Assembly: GCA_022925895.1 (NCBI GenBank)
Contig: JAKSYS010000410.1
Coordinates: 1-55,099, forward strand
From: Fragilaria crotonensis
Lineage: Eukaryota > Bacillariophyta > Fragilariophyceae > Fragilariales > Fragilariaceae
DNA length: 55,099 nucleotides
Direction of reading: 5' to 3'
Below the pieces are notes generated by a model. It saw only the letters and a program-made list of their open reading frames with translations, was not told where the DNA came from and did no database searches. This document shows positions 1-10,374 of this stretch, one piece after another. The translations under genes were made by a program, and so were the position numbers. Position 1 is the stretch's first letter. The number at the start of each line of letters is the position of its first letter.

Positions 1-1743
1 TTGGGATACATGGCAGCCGTCTTCACCAGCTCCATTTCCAATAATCGCATGGTTCGTGCAACATCCCGCCTCTGCTGGTACTCGATCCACTCCGTCCCAA
101 AGTATGCCACACTCCGATAAAACTCAATGTCCCGCTGCTGCCCTCTCCAATAGACAAATGCCGATGCACCTTTCGGGAGAAAGACAGTTGACGCAGATCC
201 TCCTCCATGGTTCGTAAACAACACGGCCGAGTTGGCAATAAGCTCCGCTTGCGCTTCCAGCGTCAGATTCGCCATGTCCACGGCCTTGACAGCCTTCTCG
301 CCGTATCGCAATTTGGCTGCTGCGATTTCATCCTCAAAGAAGGACACTTCTCCTTTTCCGCGACTGGCCCCGTGTGCCAGGAAAACGTAATGTAACCCTT
401 GGGATTGGTGGCGTGTGAGTGGCCCAGCATGCGGCGCATGAGAAAGTTTCGAAATCGAAACAGTTGTGGGCCTCGTCCCAAAGTGCAGTCTCCGTAGCAT
501 GAAAACAGAGCTAGTCGTCCGGAACCCATGGTCACGTTGGGAACCAGAACGTATTCAGCGTCAATGGCGTTTGTTATGTTGTCTCGATAATCACCACACT
601 GTTCGCGTGGATGTCGATTCCAAGCACCAATTGATTGCGGTCCCTGCAGCCAGTTATCGGTCCTCACAACGTCCCCAGAACAGTCCGTATCCACATTCCA
701 CAGCGAGGGGTACAGGCCTTGTACACGTACCAATTGTCAGCTGCACAAAATGAACCTCCAAGATTATCATCTTGTACGAATGGGATTGGCATGAGTTGGT
801 CATCATCTGCCAGGTCCAACAGATCGAGTTGACTGTAGATAGATAGGTAATCATCCCACATGAAATGACCAAAGTTTGCCATGGATCCCTTATACACGAC
901 AAAGACTGGTCTCATTCCGTTACTCATCGACAACACCACTGTCTTATTTGGTGTAAATGTTGGTCGGCTACTAGACTTCGATATTGTGCCGATTTGGTTT
1001 CTTGCGGTGCGTTGACTCACCTGCCCCGTATTGGACACGGCTCCTGGAGCGTTGTCGCTATCTTGAAGTACCTCAGCCCTTCGGGGGATGGCATCGGTCA
1101 AATGCACCTCGGTCGATAGGGTACCGAAATTCGTTCCACAAGTTTATCCACAAAGGCTCCACGAACATGCCAGACATTCACATCCATCTCGTTCAATCTG
1201 CTTTTATCCCTCTGAAAGACCAACCGCTCACTCGGATTTGGAAAACAATGCCATTTCCTGGTCGGTACGTGATAATAAAGGTTTTGATAGTGACATGTTC
1301 GACTCACGTGATCTTTCCGACGATCCGTGGACGCAGCAGCAACACAAGTATGGCTTGAATAGTGGGCCGTCGTGTTGGAATGGGCAACAATATGTAAAGA
1401 CAAAGTCACGCCATGGATTGAACAGCGGTGGCTTGACAAAAAGGTTTTCCTCCGACGAAATCGGTACACGTTTTCTCTCAACTTTTGATCCCAATAGTTG
1501 AGGTGATTTGTTGGTTGTCGCAGGATCATCAATTCTGTATCCGACGAACGGGCAGTCGATTGCAGTCAATCCGACAAGGTAGACTGTTGTTATCATGCAG
1601 ACCAATGTCGCAACCAACGGATACGTCGATAGCTTCATCTTGAAAATGGTAGACGACCCGGCCATGGCGACGTTCCGGTCAAGGCCAAGACCAATGTATG
1701 AGGTTGCCGTTATCTCTATATTCCGATCGTGGTCTTTCAGCAC
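1..1743 (-). pseudogene. GT61-family glycosyltransferase, frameshifted, 3' end beyond window
   Basis: Glycosyltransferase family 61 enzymes (EOGT and plant xylan transferases) act in the secretory pathway. The minus strand from about 1665 or 1638 encodes a short cytoplasmic tail, a signal anchor (YPLVATLVCMITTVYLVGLTAI in two parts around 1575-1625), then family landmarks in order: CHYQNLYYHV near 1270, NFGHFMWDDYLSIYSQL near 850, LVPNVTMGSG and FRFRNFLMRRMLG near 420-560, and the NHGGGSAS / FLPKGA block near 160-210. These lie in different frames; at least four shifts are needed, near 1300, 1110, 725 and 380, and none shows intron borders. The protein is still open at base 1, so the C-terminus lies outside. 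It is either a recent pseudogene or a gene carrying sequencing indels. The family call is firm; the acceptor sugar and function are not inferable. Confidence 0.8.
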
Positions 1744-2328
1744 AGACGTTTTCTAATCTTTTCCTCTAATGTATTGACGTTTTGATTGATCATCGAGTTC
1801 TTTGCCACTCCGAGTACTAGCAGTTAAAGTTGTCCTTCATGCTTCATGCTGCATCACAAGCATGAGCAGGTTACAACATCAGTTCATGAACGTGATCTTG
1901 ATTGCATCTACACTTGCTGCCAATCATCCTCGCCACTGTACTGTACTACTGTACGGTATCTGAGAACTGTGAAGATCGAAGTCCTTCGTTCTGATGACAT
2001 GAGACGTTGTTCCTATGCATCTGGACCGTGATACATACAACCGTAGTTTGTAGATAGCATCCAGTACTACAGTACTGTACACACGCAGCAAAACAAATTT
2101 TCATATGATTCATACATGAATATCTAATATATATACCCTACAAGACAGGACCCAGCGCAAAGAACATGCCTGAATCACCCACCAACCGAAATCCGTCAAC
2201 AGTCTTCTGACTATTTGATACAATTCGACTCCACCTTGCCGCCACTGTCTCTCAAATCGTTTCGTTGCAACAATCGTGAGACCCCTTATAGAAATAGCAG
2301 CACAATAGCACAATCAGTCTCCAACACC
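1744..2328. other. Divergent spacer with TACTGTAC motifs
   Basis: This stretch separates the divergently transcribed GT61 gene and the ASAFAP gene and should hold both promoters. No coding signal is seen. It contains clustered copies of ACTGTACTGTAC / CAGTACTACAGTACTGTAC around 1936-1962 and 2061-2080. Similar GTAC-rich clusters recur in other spacers of this segment. No classical TATA box can be assigned with confidence, although TATATATACC occurs at about 2130. Confidence 0.5.
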
Positions 2329-2921
2329 ATGACAGTCAATGCTAAATACGCTGCAATCATCGCTGTCTTGCTGAGTACAGCAAGTGCCTTCGCCCCGATC
2401 AATACGTTGTCACACTCCTCCATCACAACAAGTACAGTTCTTCACGAGGGATCATCATCTGGCGGTGGTTTCTTTGATGCCATTGGTGATTTCTTCAACG
2501 AATTGGATGCCTTTGTCGATGATGCCACATCTCGTCGATTGGGTTCCGGGTCAGCATTCTACGGGAAACGCAAATCCAGTTTTTATGGAAAGAATGACAA
2601 GAACCGTAAAAGTGATCGTGACATGCCCGATCCTGCTGAAGATTATCAAGGTATGTGCACTTTTTGGTATTGATGATGATAATGATGATATGGGGAGACA
2701 AGTATCAGTTCCGTATACGAGTGATGCATTTATAATCTTACATTCCGCATGCTCCTTCCCGTCCTATTCTACTACTAGGGCCTGCAAAGTCGGGGTACTT
2801 TCAGTGGATGCAAGATGAAGAGACTGGGGAGATGAAACCAGTGACACGACTCAAGAAGAAGAATATCGAACGAAACCCAAACTACTGGGATCGAGTCTTT
2901 GACAAGGACGACACGAAATAA
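2329..2921 (+). CDS. Small plastid-targeted protein, one intron
   Basis: Two exons, 2329-2650 and 2779-2921, encode 154 residues. The ATG at 2329 is chosen because it opens a classical signal peptide (AAIIAVLLSTASAFAP) ending in ASAFAP, the phenylalanine motif that directs diatom proteins through the complex plastid envelope. The mature part has a Gly/Ser stretch, a FFDAIGDFFNELDAF amphipathic segment, a basic FYGK repeat (two copies) and a C-terminal block ending NPNYWDRVFDKDDTK. Splicing is inferred from GTATGT at the donor and CTACTAG at the acceptor, restoring frame (DYQ-GPAKSGYFQW). Without splicing the frame ends after 8 residues of intron. No enzymatic domain is recognised. The function is unknown; a small stromal or thylakoid-associated protein is the likely location. 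Confidence 0.85.
2651..2778 (+). other. Spliceosomal intron (128 bp)
   Basis: The donor is AAG|GTATGT and the acceptor CTACTAG|GG. Removal joins two open segments in phase and extends the protein by 47 residues. The intron is AT-rich with several TGATGATAATGATGATA repeats near its 5' end. Confidence 0.8.
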
Positions 2922-3506
2922 GTGGAATACATCAGTTATAGCAGCGTACTGTACGTTCTACAGAGTTTGTTCCCACCCAGTCCCTCAATTATTGGTCATA
3001 TGGTGAAGACTGTGCTCTGCCGGTGTATGGTGGCATTGTCTTTGCTACTGGTTGCATAGGCATTCGTTGCTTTCCCCATCGCATCTGTCAAGGCTTGCAG
3101 GTGGAGGCGTTAGCATGACTATCAATCATATCCTATTATTTAATCTCCAGGGTTTCGTCGTCAATGCAGTCGTCTGTAATGATTAGTTGTGCTTCAATAA
3201 GGAAGCTATTATGTTCCGCTACATGTGTTGTTGTGTTTCCAAGAGTGGGTTGAAGGGCATCTAACATGATCATGCTGGATAGCCACTGCAGAACTGGATT
3301 ACGATGCACTGTACGAAACCTTAACCTTTTTGATGTTGACGTCCAGAATGTTCCGACAACTGACGACCAACGTACGTAAGGGTTCACCTTTCGTACAGTG
3401 TGATACGCATGCACTGGTGTATGCAAGATATCCTATGTGCGGGATGAGGAGTTGAGGGCGCGCATCGGAAGTTGCATGTCGCACGTCGCACCCTTCCGCA
3501 TATCCG
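2922..3506. other. Spacer without recognised gene
   Basis: This is the 3' flank of the ASAFAP gene and upstream region of the phosphatase gene, both on the plus strand. It includes GCGTACTGTACGTTC at about 2945. Open frames on the minus strand here have no recognisable domain and are taken as chance. Confidence 0.4.
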
Positions 3507-4397
3507 ATGACCATGATTGCCATTCGATTGGCCCGACGTCGCAGTGACTACAATAGTACTTTTACCATTAATCAGTTTCTGGGTCTGTTGATTAACTTCC
3601 TCCTCGCCATTGCAACGCAATCTATTGTGGCATCATCCTTTATAATCACTGTACCTGTGCTACAACCTGTGCTATCACAACTACAAGAGTGTCGACGACG
3701 ACATCGACAATTGTCGTCCCATTTGAACAATATGAATCTCTACCCTGATCTTGTTGTATATGACTTGGATGCTTGTTTTTGGGATAAAGAAATGTATGAA
3801 ATGCCTTCTGTCCCGTCCGAGAATGACATTGTGATTGGTGATTTGAATGGCAGAGGTCAAGGAGTTGTGGGTGTCATGAGTGGAAGACGACATCAAATTT
3901 CGCTGCACAAGGGTGCACTGCAGAGTTTACAAGAACATGCTGATGGTACCTTGTATCCAGGAATGAAAGTTGCCTTTGCCTCGTCGGCTGATACGGTATT
4001 TGCGGAAACCATTGGTCGTGCCGCTTTGAAACTGTTGGAGGTACTGCCAGGTCTGACTGTGTGGGATTTAGTGGTTGGACGTGATTGGAAGGGTGTCGAT
4101 GTTAATCAAATTGGTCGTCAACCACCACTGTTGAGCAGTAACAAGGCAAAGTCACACTTTCCTCGTTTGAGGGAGGTAACTGGCATTCGATATGACCGTA
4201 TGCTGTTCTTTGATGATTGCAATTGGGGTGATCACTGTGGAATGGTTGCCGAAGGGTGCAAGGAAGGTGACACTGGGATTGGTCCCGCAACAGTACGCAC
4301 TCCGTATGGTTTGGGTGTAAAGGAATGGAAATTGGGTCTGGAGGTGTATGCCAAGCATGCCAAAAAGTTGATGGAGAAGACTACTAGCAATGGTTAG
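3507..4397 (+). CDS. MDP-1-like HAD-superfamily magnesium-dependent phosphatase
   Basis: The 296-residue product has all core HAD motifs of the MDP-1 / acid phosphatase family. VVYDLDACFW (residues 83-92) supplies the nucleophile Asp86 and general acid Asp88. AFASSAD (156-162) is motif II. Lys213/Lys215 in NKAKSHF fit motif III. LFFDDCNWGDH (233-243) is motif IV with Asp236/Asp237 for Mg2+. MDP-1 enzymes dephosphorylate protein phosphotyrosine and sugar phosphates. The catalytic core is the usual size, but about 75 residues precede it, with a hydrophobic stretch (FLGLLINFLLAIATQSIVA, 24-42) that could be a signal or membrane anchor. A shorter cytosolic form could start at Met76, just before NLYPDLVVYDLD. 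No intron is needed. The family call is strong; location is uncertain. Confidence 0.88.
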   Translation: MTMIAIRLARRRSDYNSTFTINQFLGLLINFLLAIATQSIVASSFIITVPVLQPVLSQLQECRRRHRQLSSHLNNMNLYPDLVVYDLDACFWDKEMYEMPSVPSENDIVIGDLNGRGQGVVGVMSGRRHQISLHKGALQSLQEHADGTLYPGMKVAFASSADTVFAETIGRAALKLLEVLPGLTVWDLVVGRDWKGVDVNQIGRQPPLLSSNKAKSHFPRLREVTGIRYDRMLFFDDCNWGDHCGMVAEGCKEGDTGIGPATVRTPYGLGVKEWKLGLEVYAKHAKKLMEKTTSNG

Positions 4398-4959
4398 ATA
4401 TGGCAGATGGCTGTTGCATGGGGTCGCGGTAGCACTTTCAATTTGAGGTTTGGTTTTAGGTAGGACGAAATCGGGCCAAGAACTAATAGGTTGGAATTCG
4501 AGTCCATGTACATCAACTGAAAACGGCCCTCCCCTGGGATTGACTTCATCACACTTCGATCACTCCTTGCTTTTCATCGCGTACTGGTGTACGGTAGAAG
4601 TATTTGTCACTACAGTATCAAGGCGAAAGCACGTGTTTGTTTGCCTCCGAGTCTTTTGGTTCGTACTTCGTACGCAAAATACCAGTACCAGTACCACAGT
4701 ACTGTATGCACTCTGAATTGCTACGACAAATGACGTAGAATTCAAAAATGCCGTTACTTTCAAAATTATCGCTGTCGTAACGAGTAATTTTTTCTCACAA
4801 CTCCATTGGCGTTGTCTCCAATTCCATCCTTCATCCTCGAGCCAAAGACCATCAGACCTCCAGTGATCTGTGTTCTCTGTTCTCTGGTATCATACTATTT
4901 CGAGTTGAGTTCAGTGTAAGATAGTCGAGTTCTCAGTTATAAGTTAAGGAGCCTTCACC
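4398..4959. other. Spacer with GTAC-rich motifs
   Basis: No gene is recognised. CCAGTACCAGTACCACAG followed by TACTGTATGC lies at about 4680-4705, and TACTGGTGTACGGTAG near 4580. It should contain the terminator of the phosphatase gene and the promoter of the downstream acidic protein. Confidence 0.4.
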
Positions 4960-5931
4960 ATGGCATCGATTGCAATTTCCGTGAATAATGAAAACAACAA
5001 CCACCATAAGAGGAACAACAATTACGTTGCCATGTCAGAGTATCGTGCTGCATTGAGTGGGATTGAAAATCGCATTCATCAAATCCTAGAGGGATACAAG
5101 AATCGCGAAGGATGTTATGCGAATTCAAATGGAGATTTCCATGGACATGACTTGGACGACAATGACAATAGCAATGCGGATGATGACGAATTGTATGGAA
5201 CTCTCTTGGAAACGACAAAAGAATCCCTTAAAAAGCATTTGGATCGCATTGTTCAACCCTTGGACAATGAAGAATACAATGCCATGCTGAGAGTTGAATT
5301 TGAAGATTCCAACGTCGATCCAGTAGCGTTAGATTTTGACAATGACGATCTTGATCAAGATATTGATGAGAATGAACTTGACATTGAGAACACACAGGAA
5401 GACTTTGATCCTGATGAATTGATCGATCAGGATGCAGTTTTGAGAGTGACCAAATTGCGTGAAGAGATACGTTTGGCATCGGAGCATCTCGCCCTTTATC
5501 GTGATTCTGTGACACTCAAGGCCTTGCAGCTTGCGGATCAACAGATTCGTCTGACGACAACCACCACACAAGAATCCACAGTAGATACGATAATGCCAAT
5601 GGAGGAAGGAGGCGAACACCAGCAGCAGTCTTTTTCCAAACGAACCGTCGAAGAGTTGCGGGAGGAATTCGCCTCGGCAACTGAACCAAATGCAGAGATC
5701 ACACAACTTCTCACGGATCGTCTCAACCAGTTGACTCAAAATCTCAACACATTGGATCTCGAATCACCAGCGCAGCTGTTGCAGGAAACCTTGGATACAG
5801 TGGAATTGGTCCAACAGGAACCACTCAGCCAGACGGAACGGGCCATCAAATCTCGAGACAATGAAGGTATGCACTTCTCCAACAAAGTCGTTGAGGACCC
5901 ACTTGAACGATTGAACCTCTTTTTGGGATAG
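4960..5931 (+). CDS. Acidic coiled-coil protein, function unknown
   Basis: A 323-residue single-exon frame has its ATG in the context CACCATGG. I do not recognise the family. Visible features are an Asn-rich N-terminus, a helix (YRAALSGIENRIHQILEGY, about 27-45), a short Asp-rich linker, a second acidic block (DNDDLDQDIDENELD, about 127-141) and heptad-like helices near 160-190 and 225-310 (leucines spaced in TKLREEIRLASEHLALYRD and LTDRLNQLTQNLNTLDLE). No signal peptide or membrane segment is seen. The layout of alternating acidic linkers and coiled coils would suit a structural or complex-forming protein such as a kinetochore or trafficking subunit, but that is only a guess. Codon use resembles the neighbouring host genes and the frame is intact. 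Confidence 0.7.
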   Translation: MASIAISVNNENNNHHKRNNNYVAMSEYRAALSGIENRIHQILEGYKNREGCYANSNGDFHGHDLDDNDNSNADDDELYGTLLETTKESLKKHLDRIVQPLDNEEYNAMLRVEFEDSNVDPVALDFDNDDLDQDIDENELDIENTQEDFDPDELIDQDAVLRVTKLREEIRLASEHLALYRDSVTLKALQLADQQIRLTTTTTQESTVDTIMPMEEGGEHQQQSFSKRTVEELREEFASATEPNAEITQLLTDRLNQLTQNLNTLDLESPAQLLQETLDTVELVQQEPLSQTERAIKSRDNEGMHFSNKVVEDPLERLNLFLG

Positions 5932-6075
5932 AAATAATCTGGGGACTAGTTTAAAACGAATAAGGTAATTTGTATGGAACTTACGACCAGGCACTATTGC
6001 TATGGTTGATTTGTGTCAAACTCTCCATCACGAGCGTTATTGTAAGTCAATTCCCCTACATACAGGATCAACTCA

Positions 6076-7309
6076 TTACACAAATTCTTCTGGTCGCGAT
6101 TCTGCTCCTTGCAATTTTCCTGTTGGATTGCAAACATACATTGCAATGACAGTGCGACCATACTTTCGATTGCGAATGCCAATCAGTGCACCCCCGACCT
6201 GATCGGGTTCAGGATCATCATTGCTGTTACTAGTACCACGCCTCCGTTGAATCACATGTGGCAAGGTTTGCAATTCCACTGGATATTCCACCAACACGAC
6301 CGTATCGTCCGTGATGAGTGGTGAATTGGCGACGGCTTCCAAGAGTTCGGCATAGACAACTTCTTCGTATGGTGGACACAATGTCACAATTTGAAAGGGT
6401 ACCAATGGATCAATCCCCACCGATGCTGGATCACGCAAGGCTTGAAGATAATCGGCACAGACAATTTGTGATGTTTTGGGTGCATCAGTGCTGCTGGTGC
6501 TGGTTGTGGTAGTTGCCGCTTGACCACCAAAGCACCATTCCATATTGCGTGTCGCAGCAGCACAACAATCATCACTAAAGTCGACAAAGGTACAATGGGT
6601 GGCACCTCGCGATAGCGATTCCAATCCGACACTTCCTGATCCACTAAAGATATCCAAATGTCGAATCTTGGTACTGGTAGTGGTGGCACTGCTGCTACCT
6701 GGTGAATAATTGTTGTAAAGACCCAGAAAAAAATGTGGAAAAGACTGCCTCCTTGACTTTGCCCATCATGGGTCGTAAGTAGACTTCTGGAGAATCCAGT
6801 CGACGTCCCTTGGCGGATCCACCCAAAATCTTGAGCAGGGATGGATTATTAAGACCAGCGTCACGGGCCTTGCCCTGTGGTCGTAAATATGGATTGGACG
6901 ATCCACCAACCATGTTATTGCTGCTGTTTCCATTATTGAGATTGTCGACATTACCTTTTGATTTTGGATTCTTCAAATGTCGTGGTACCACATGACCCAG
7001 AGCTGGACGTTTGGCATGAACCTTTCGTTTGAGATTGGCAGGCATACTTGTAATGCCGTTGGCATCCACATCATCCTCTTGTACTATTTGTTGTTTTTTC
7101 GGTTTTGCATATAGTTGTTGTGGTGTTGTTGTCGATGTAATGAGTGTGATACCTTGTTGTTGTTGACGACTCGTACCTGAAGACGACTGTGAAACAAAAG
7201 CCAACCCATGATGTTGATGATGTCTGCGTGTTATGACGAACCCAGCTGCCGGCTGCAATACCAATATCAATGTGAATGTGAATTGAGAGGCCAATAACAG
7301 AAACGACAT
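6076..7309 (-). CDS. RsmD-type 16S rRNA guanine-N2 methyltransferase, plastid-targeted, frame broken at a homopolymer
   Basis: RsmD methylates a guanine of the small-subunit rRNA using S-adenosylmethionine. The N-terminus (MSFLLLASQFTFTLILVLQ, then PAAGFVITRR) is a signal peptide plus plastid transit motif, so the target should be plastid rRNA. A low-complexity linker is followed by LKILGGSAKGRRLDSPEVYL and RPMMGKVKEAVFSTF (RsmD N-terminal signature), then LDIFSGSGSVGLESLSRGA (SAM-binding motif I) and LCPPYEEVVY in the position of the catalytic (D/N)PPY/F motif. The frame shifts between the two blocks at a run of seven A on the plus strand (6727-6733). Removing one base there gives a continuous protein of about 410 residues. 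A sequencing or replication slip is likely. The Cys in place of Asp/Asn in the PPY motif is unusual. Confidence 0.8.
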
Positions 7310-7565
7310 TCTTGAGTTTAGTCAGCAGTAGTAATCGGAATTTTAGCACTGTCTGACTGATTGATGATGTATTCTGTTATCTCGATATGATGGCAATGAT
7401 TGATGATGGATGATGGATGTTGGCCTTCTCCTTCCAAGAAATGAGGTAGACTGTTCGTTGAACGTCAGTCGGTTGCTGCTGTGGTGATGGGTCCGTATGC
7501 CTGCCCGGATTAATCGAGCAAGTGCGAATGTACTGTAGTACTACTAGCTAGTAGTACCACTATTA
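7310..7565. other. Spacer with a perfect 20-bp palindrome
   Basis: Upstream region of the methyltransferase gene. GTACTACTAGCTAGTAGTAC at 7538-7557 is a perfect palindrome, eight bases from the left end of the adjoining MITE. No coding signal is seen. Confidence 0.5.
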
Positions 7566-8228
7566 GAGCAGGTCTTATCATGGGGTTAAGTGGTTAAGTG
7601 CGTCCCGAATCGAAAAAAAATCAAAAAAGCAAGTTATGGGAGGGTATAACTCACATTTTTTAAGATCTTGAATTTGACCCCCTGGGGTCTATATTTTAAT
7701 CCCGGGTCTATAAACAAATAAATTCAGCAAATTTGACCCCAGGGTCAAAGTTTAGACCCCGAGGGGTCTAAATATTCCACGCGTTTCCTACGCCATGTAT
7801 ATACCACTATCCCCTTTTTCTTCGGCACAAATTCTGCTCGTCAATGCATGGTGGATGTCACACTACATGTGTATGCATACACAACAATGTCACCTCCACA
7901 ACGCATTCTCCGGAGAAGAGATGTGACCACTCCTGTTAATTTTGTTCCATTGTCTTTTCCACAATGATCACCACATGGCCATCAGTCTCCTGTGGGTGTG
8001 ATTTGCTTCGGCAATCAAATTTGCCATGGCAATGTTGTTGTTGACGACAAGTGACGAGTATAGAAGGGGAGCTCGACTCTTGATTTTTCTACACTGTTCT
8101 TCAAAAAGGTTTGAGTTATTAAGTAAAAAATGATAAGACTTGCTTTTTTTCGTTGGACGTGGAGGATCTAAAATTTAGACCCCAGGGGTTAAACTGCCAA
8201 AAATTTAACCCGATGATAAGACCTGCTC
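7566..8228. mobile_element. Palindrome-rich MITE, copy 1 (TTA target site)
   Basis: Its ends are inverted repeats: GAGCAGGTCTTATCATGGGG at the left pairs with the right end reading TGATAAGACCTGCTC, and internal TTAACCC/GGGTTAA continue the match. The left flank is TTA (7563-7565); the right flank is TTG (8229-8231), one change from TTA. The 663-bp body has no gene but several near-perfect hairpins built on GACCCC/GGGGTC, for example TTTAGACCCC-GA-GGGGTCTAAA at 7751-7772. A second, very similar copy is at 42981-43710 with an exact TTA duplication. TTA duplication and short TIRs fit a non-autonomous PIF/Harbinger-type element. Confidence 0.85.
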
Positions 8229-8651
8229 TTGCTTATGCGATATGTTCAGTAAAGCAACAAGCACACTAAAAAGCAGTTCGCCTTATCCCTGACACGTTGG
8301 ACAACACGTGAAACAAAATTTGCTCAGTTTCTCCTACTTCGGTCATTTTCTTGAATTTTCATTCCTTTTCAGGCCAATGCTTGAACGTGTCTTTGCCAGT
8401 TTTGTCTAGTAGTGTGATCACACGAATAGAATTGATAACGTTTTTGACTAATTTCGGCTTAAAAATCTACGGCTTGAAACTGAATTCGCACGACACAGAG
8501 TATTGAGTACTTCTACAGTGTCCGACGACGCACATCGTTGTATGGCGCTTCTTGGAGTTCAAGCAAGGAGCGAAATAGTAGAAGCGTACTGGAGTATGAA
8601 ACACTTCTGCTTCTCGTCTTGCAGATGACTTGTATATTATAAAAAACAATC
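8229..8651. other. Spacer before the Harbinger helper remnant
   Basis: No gene is recognised. If the downstream Harbinger element was complete, its left terminus should lie here, but no sequence matching the inverse of its probable right end is visible, so the left end is lost or unrecognisable. Confidence 0.4.
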
Positions 8652-10231
8652 ATGTCATCAAATTTGCATTCACCAGAGATTAGAACCTCATCACTTGTCT
8701 CGGATCAAGGCAATAAAAAGATTTCGCTCAAGATGATTGAGATGTTTGTGAAGGAGTTGGTTGTTGAACGAGACTTCAAAGTCAACAATAGTGGTGACAT
8801 CGTCATGATCAGGCATTTGCCTGTCTCCAAGTGCACAGTGCCCCTACTACGTCAGATTTGCGTTCGGTTTAAAGTGTCTGGGTACAAGTACCAGAATAAA
8901 GAATCCACGTTGGGACTGCTGAAGAATCTAGTGGTGCGGGAGACCCTGAAGAACAAAATGTACAACGAGGAGGAGGATCATGACTCTGACTCTCTTACTT
9001 CTCAGTATCATCAAAAGAGGCACCCCCACCACCAGAACCTTACCGTCATAATTTGAGCAAGGCCAGTGAAGAAGAAGGACATGACGGACTCCCAAACGGC
9101 AGTGACAGCAGCACACATCAAGACACTGAGCCTGCCACGGAAGAATATCGCGTAGTAGGTAAAGAAGGAGTGTTGCGTTTAGATGAGGAGGACGATGACC
9201 ATGGCAGCATTAATGCTGATGATGACATCAATATGACAAAAACAAGGAGACGGGATTAGCCTCAGTCACAAAGCGCAGGAAGAAGAAGAAATTCAAAGGC
9301 ACTGCACCTGATGCAGTGACATGTATCAACACGTACTTTTGTGTCATCAATGTATACATGTGCCAGAAGAACCGCTCGCTTGTGATGGACCTTGGTCGCC
9401 CCCCAACGAAGGCAGATTTGGACAGTCGTAGTACAAGTCCACAGCGTCATGTTTACGAAGCTTTGCTCAGCCAATACCTTGATGAAAACAACAATGATGC
9501 TGCTACATTTGTGTTTCCCGATCATGTGTTTTGGACACTCACAGGCATCCGATGTGACATTGCTTTTTCAGAATTCGATTCTGCATTGACCTCAAATGAT
9601 ATTGAGGCAATTCATGAGTACATCACTCATCATTATTGAATTGCATTTCGACGGAATAAGCAATCAGGTTCGCATTCTGATTTCGAAAACTTTGTCGGGA
9701 CAAGGTATTTTTTATTCTATTATCACCTCTGGCTAAGCGAGGCTCCAAACCTTTTGAACTTTGCTGTTGCGGACCTTCCTTCAAATGCTTTTCGAGAAAG
9801 TTATCACGTTAGTAGAGCAAGTGACGACGACAAAGGTGTTGGAACCAACATTAATGATGCTAGTACTTCTGCTGTTCGTAAAAAGGCAAGACGGAAGAAG
9901 GATCCAATTACAATTAAGGCCGTTGACGAGGACAAAAACATTGCGCAGAAATGACGTGCGGATGCTCTGGTTGCATTTAATCAGGCACAGTCTGAAAAAG
10001 CAAAGTCAAATTGAGAGTCAGCAGCTCCGCATCGCGAGCGAGATTTATTGGAAGTTTCTCCGAGTACAAGGGCGATTAAAGGCAACGCGGTTGGAGTTGA
10101 ATGCTGCAAAGAATGAAGCAACATATGATTCTGACAACTCTGACGTCGTCAACTTGAAGCGTGAGATCACGTTGTGCAAAAGGAAACGCAATGAGATCTT
10201 TGGGTTGCTCTCGGAAAGCGACTTAACGTAG
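8652..10231 (+). pseudogene. Second (helper) protein of a Harbinger-like element, degraded
   Basis: A coding region on the plus strand can be followed through blocks in changing frames: MSSNLHSPEIRTSSL to about 9000, an acidic middle part (SSKEAPPPPEPYRHNL, then EEEGHDG) to about 9250, a Lys-rich stretch (KRRKKKKFKGTAPDAV), VMDLGRPPTKADLDSRST near 9385, FVGTRYFLFYYHLWLSEAP near 9690, and a coiled C-terminus ending NEIFGLLSESDLT. It needs frameshifts near 9000, 9255 and 10010 and has in-frame stops at 9637-9639 and about 9952. PIF/Harbinger elements typically carry a transposase and a DNA-binding helper, and convergent position beside the transposase supports that reading. I do not recognise a Myb or SANT motif, so the helper role is inferred from context. 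Confidence 0.55.
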
Positions 10232-10374
10232 ACAACATTTTGGAAACATCGTTGCATGACAAGAAAAGGAAAGTAGTGACATTAATGTTATTAGCTAATC
10301 AATGGTAAAGTAGTACGATAGTAATGAAAGTAACAACGACTTCTCAACAATACATGCCGATGCCTTAAAAACTA

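Noticed and set aside
6695-6740. Programmed ribosomal frameshift in the methyltransferase gene
   Set aside because: The site is a plain homopolymer in a low-expression-type host gene; a sequencing or replication slip is the simpler reading.
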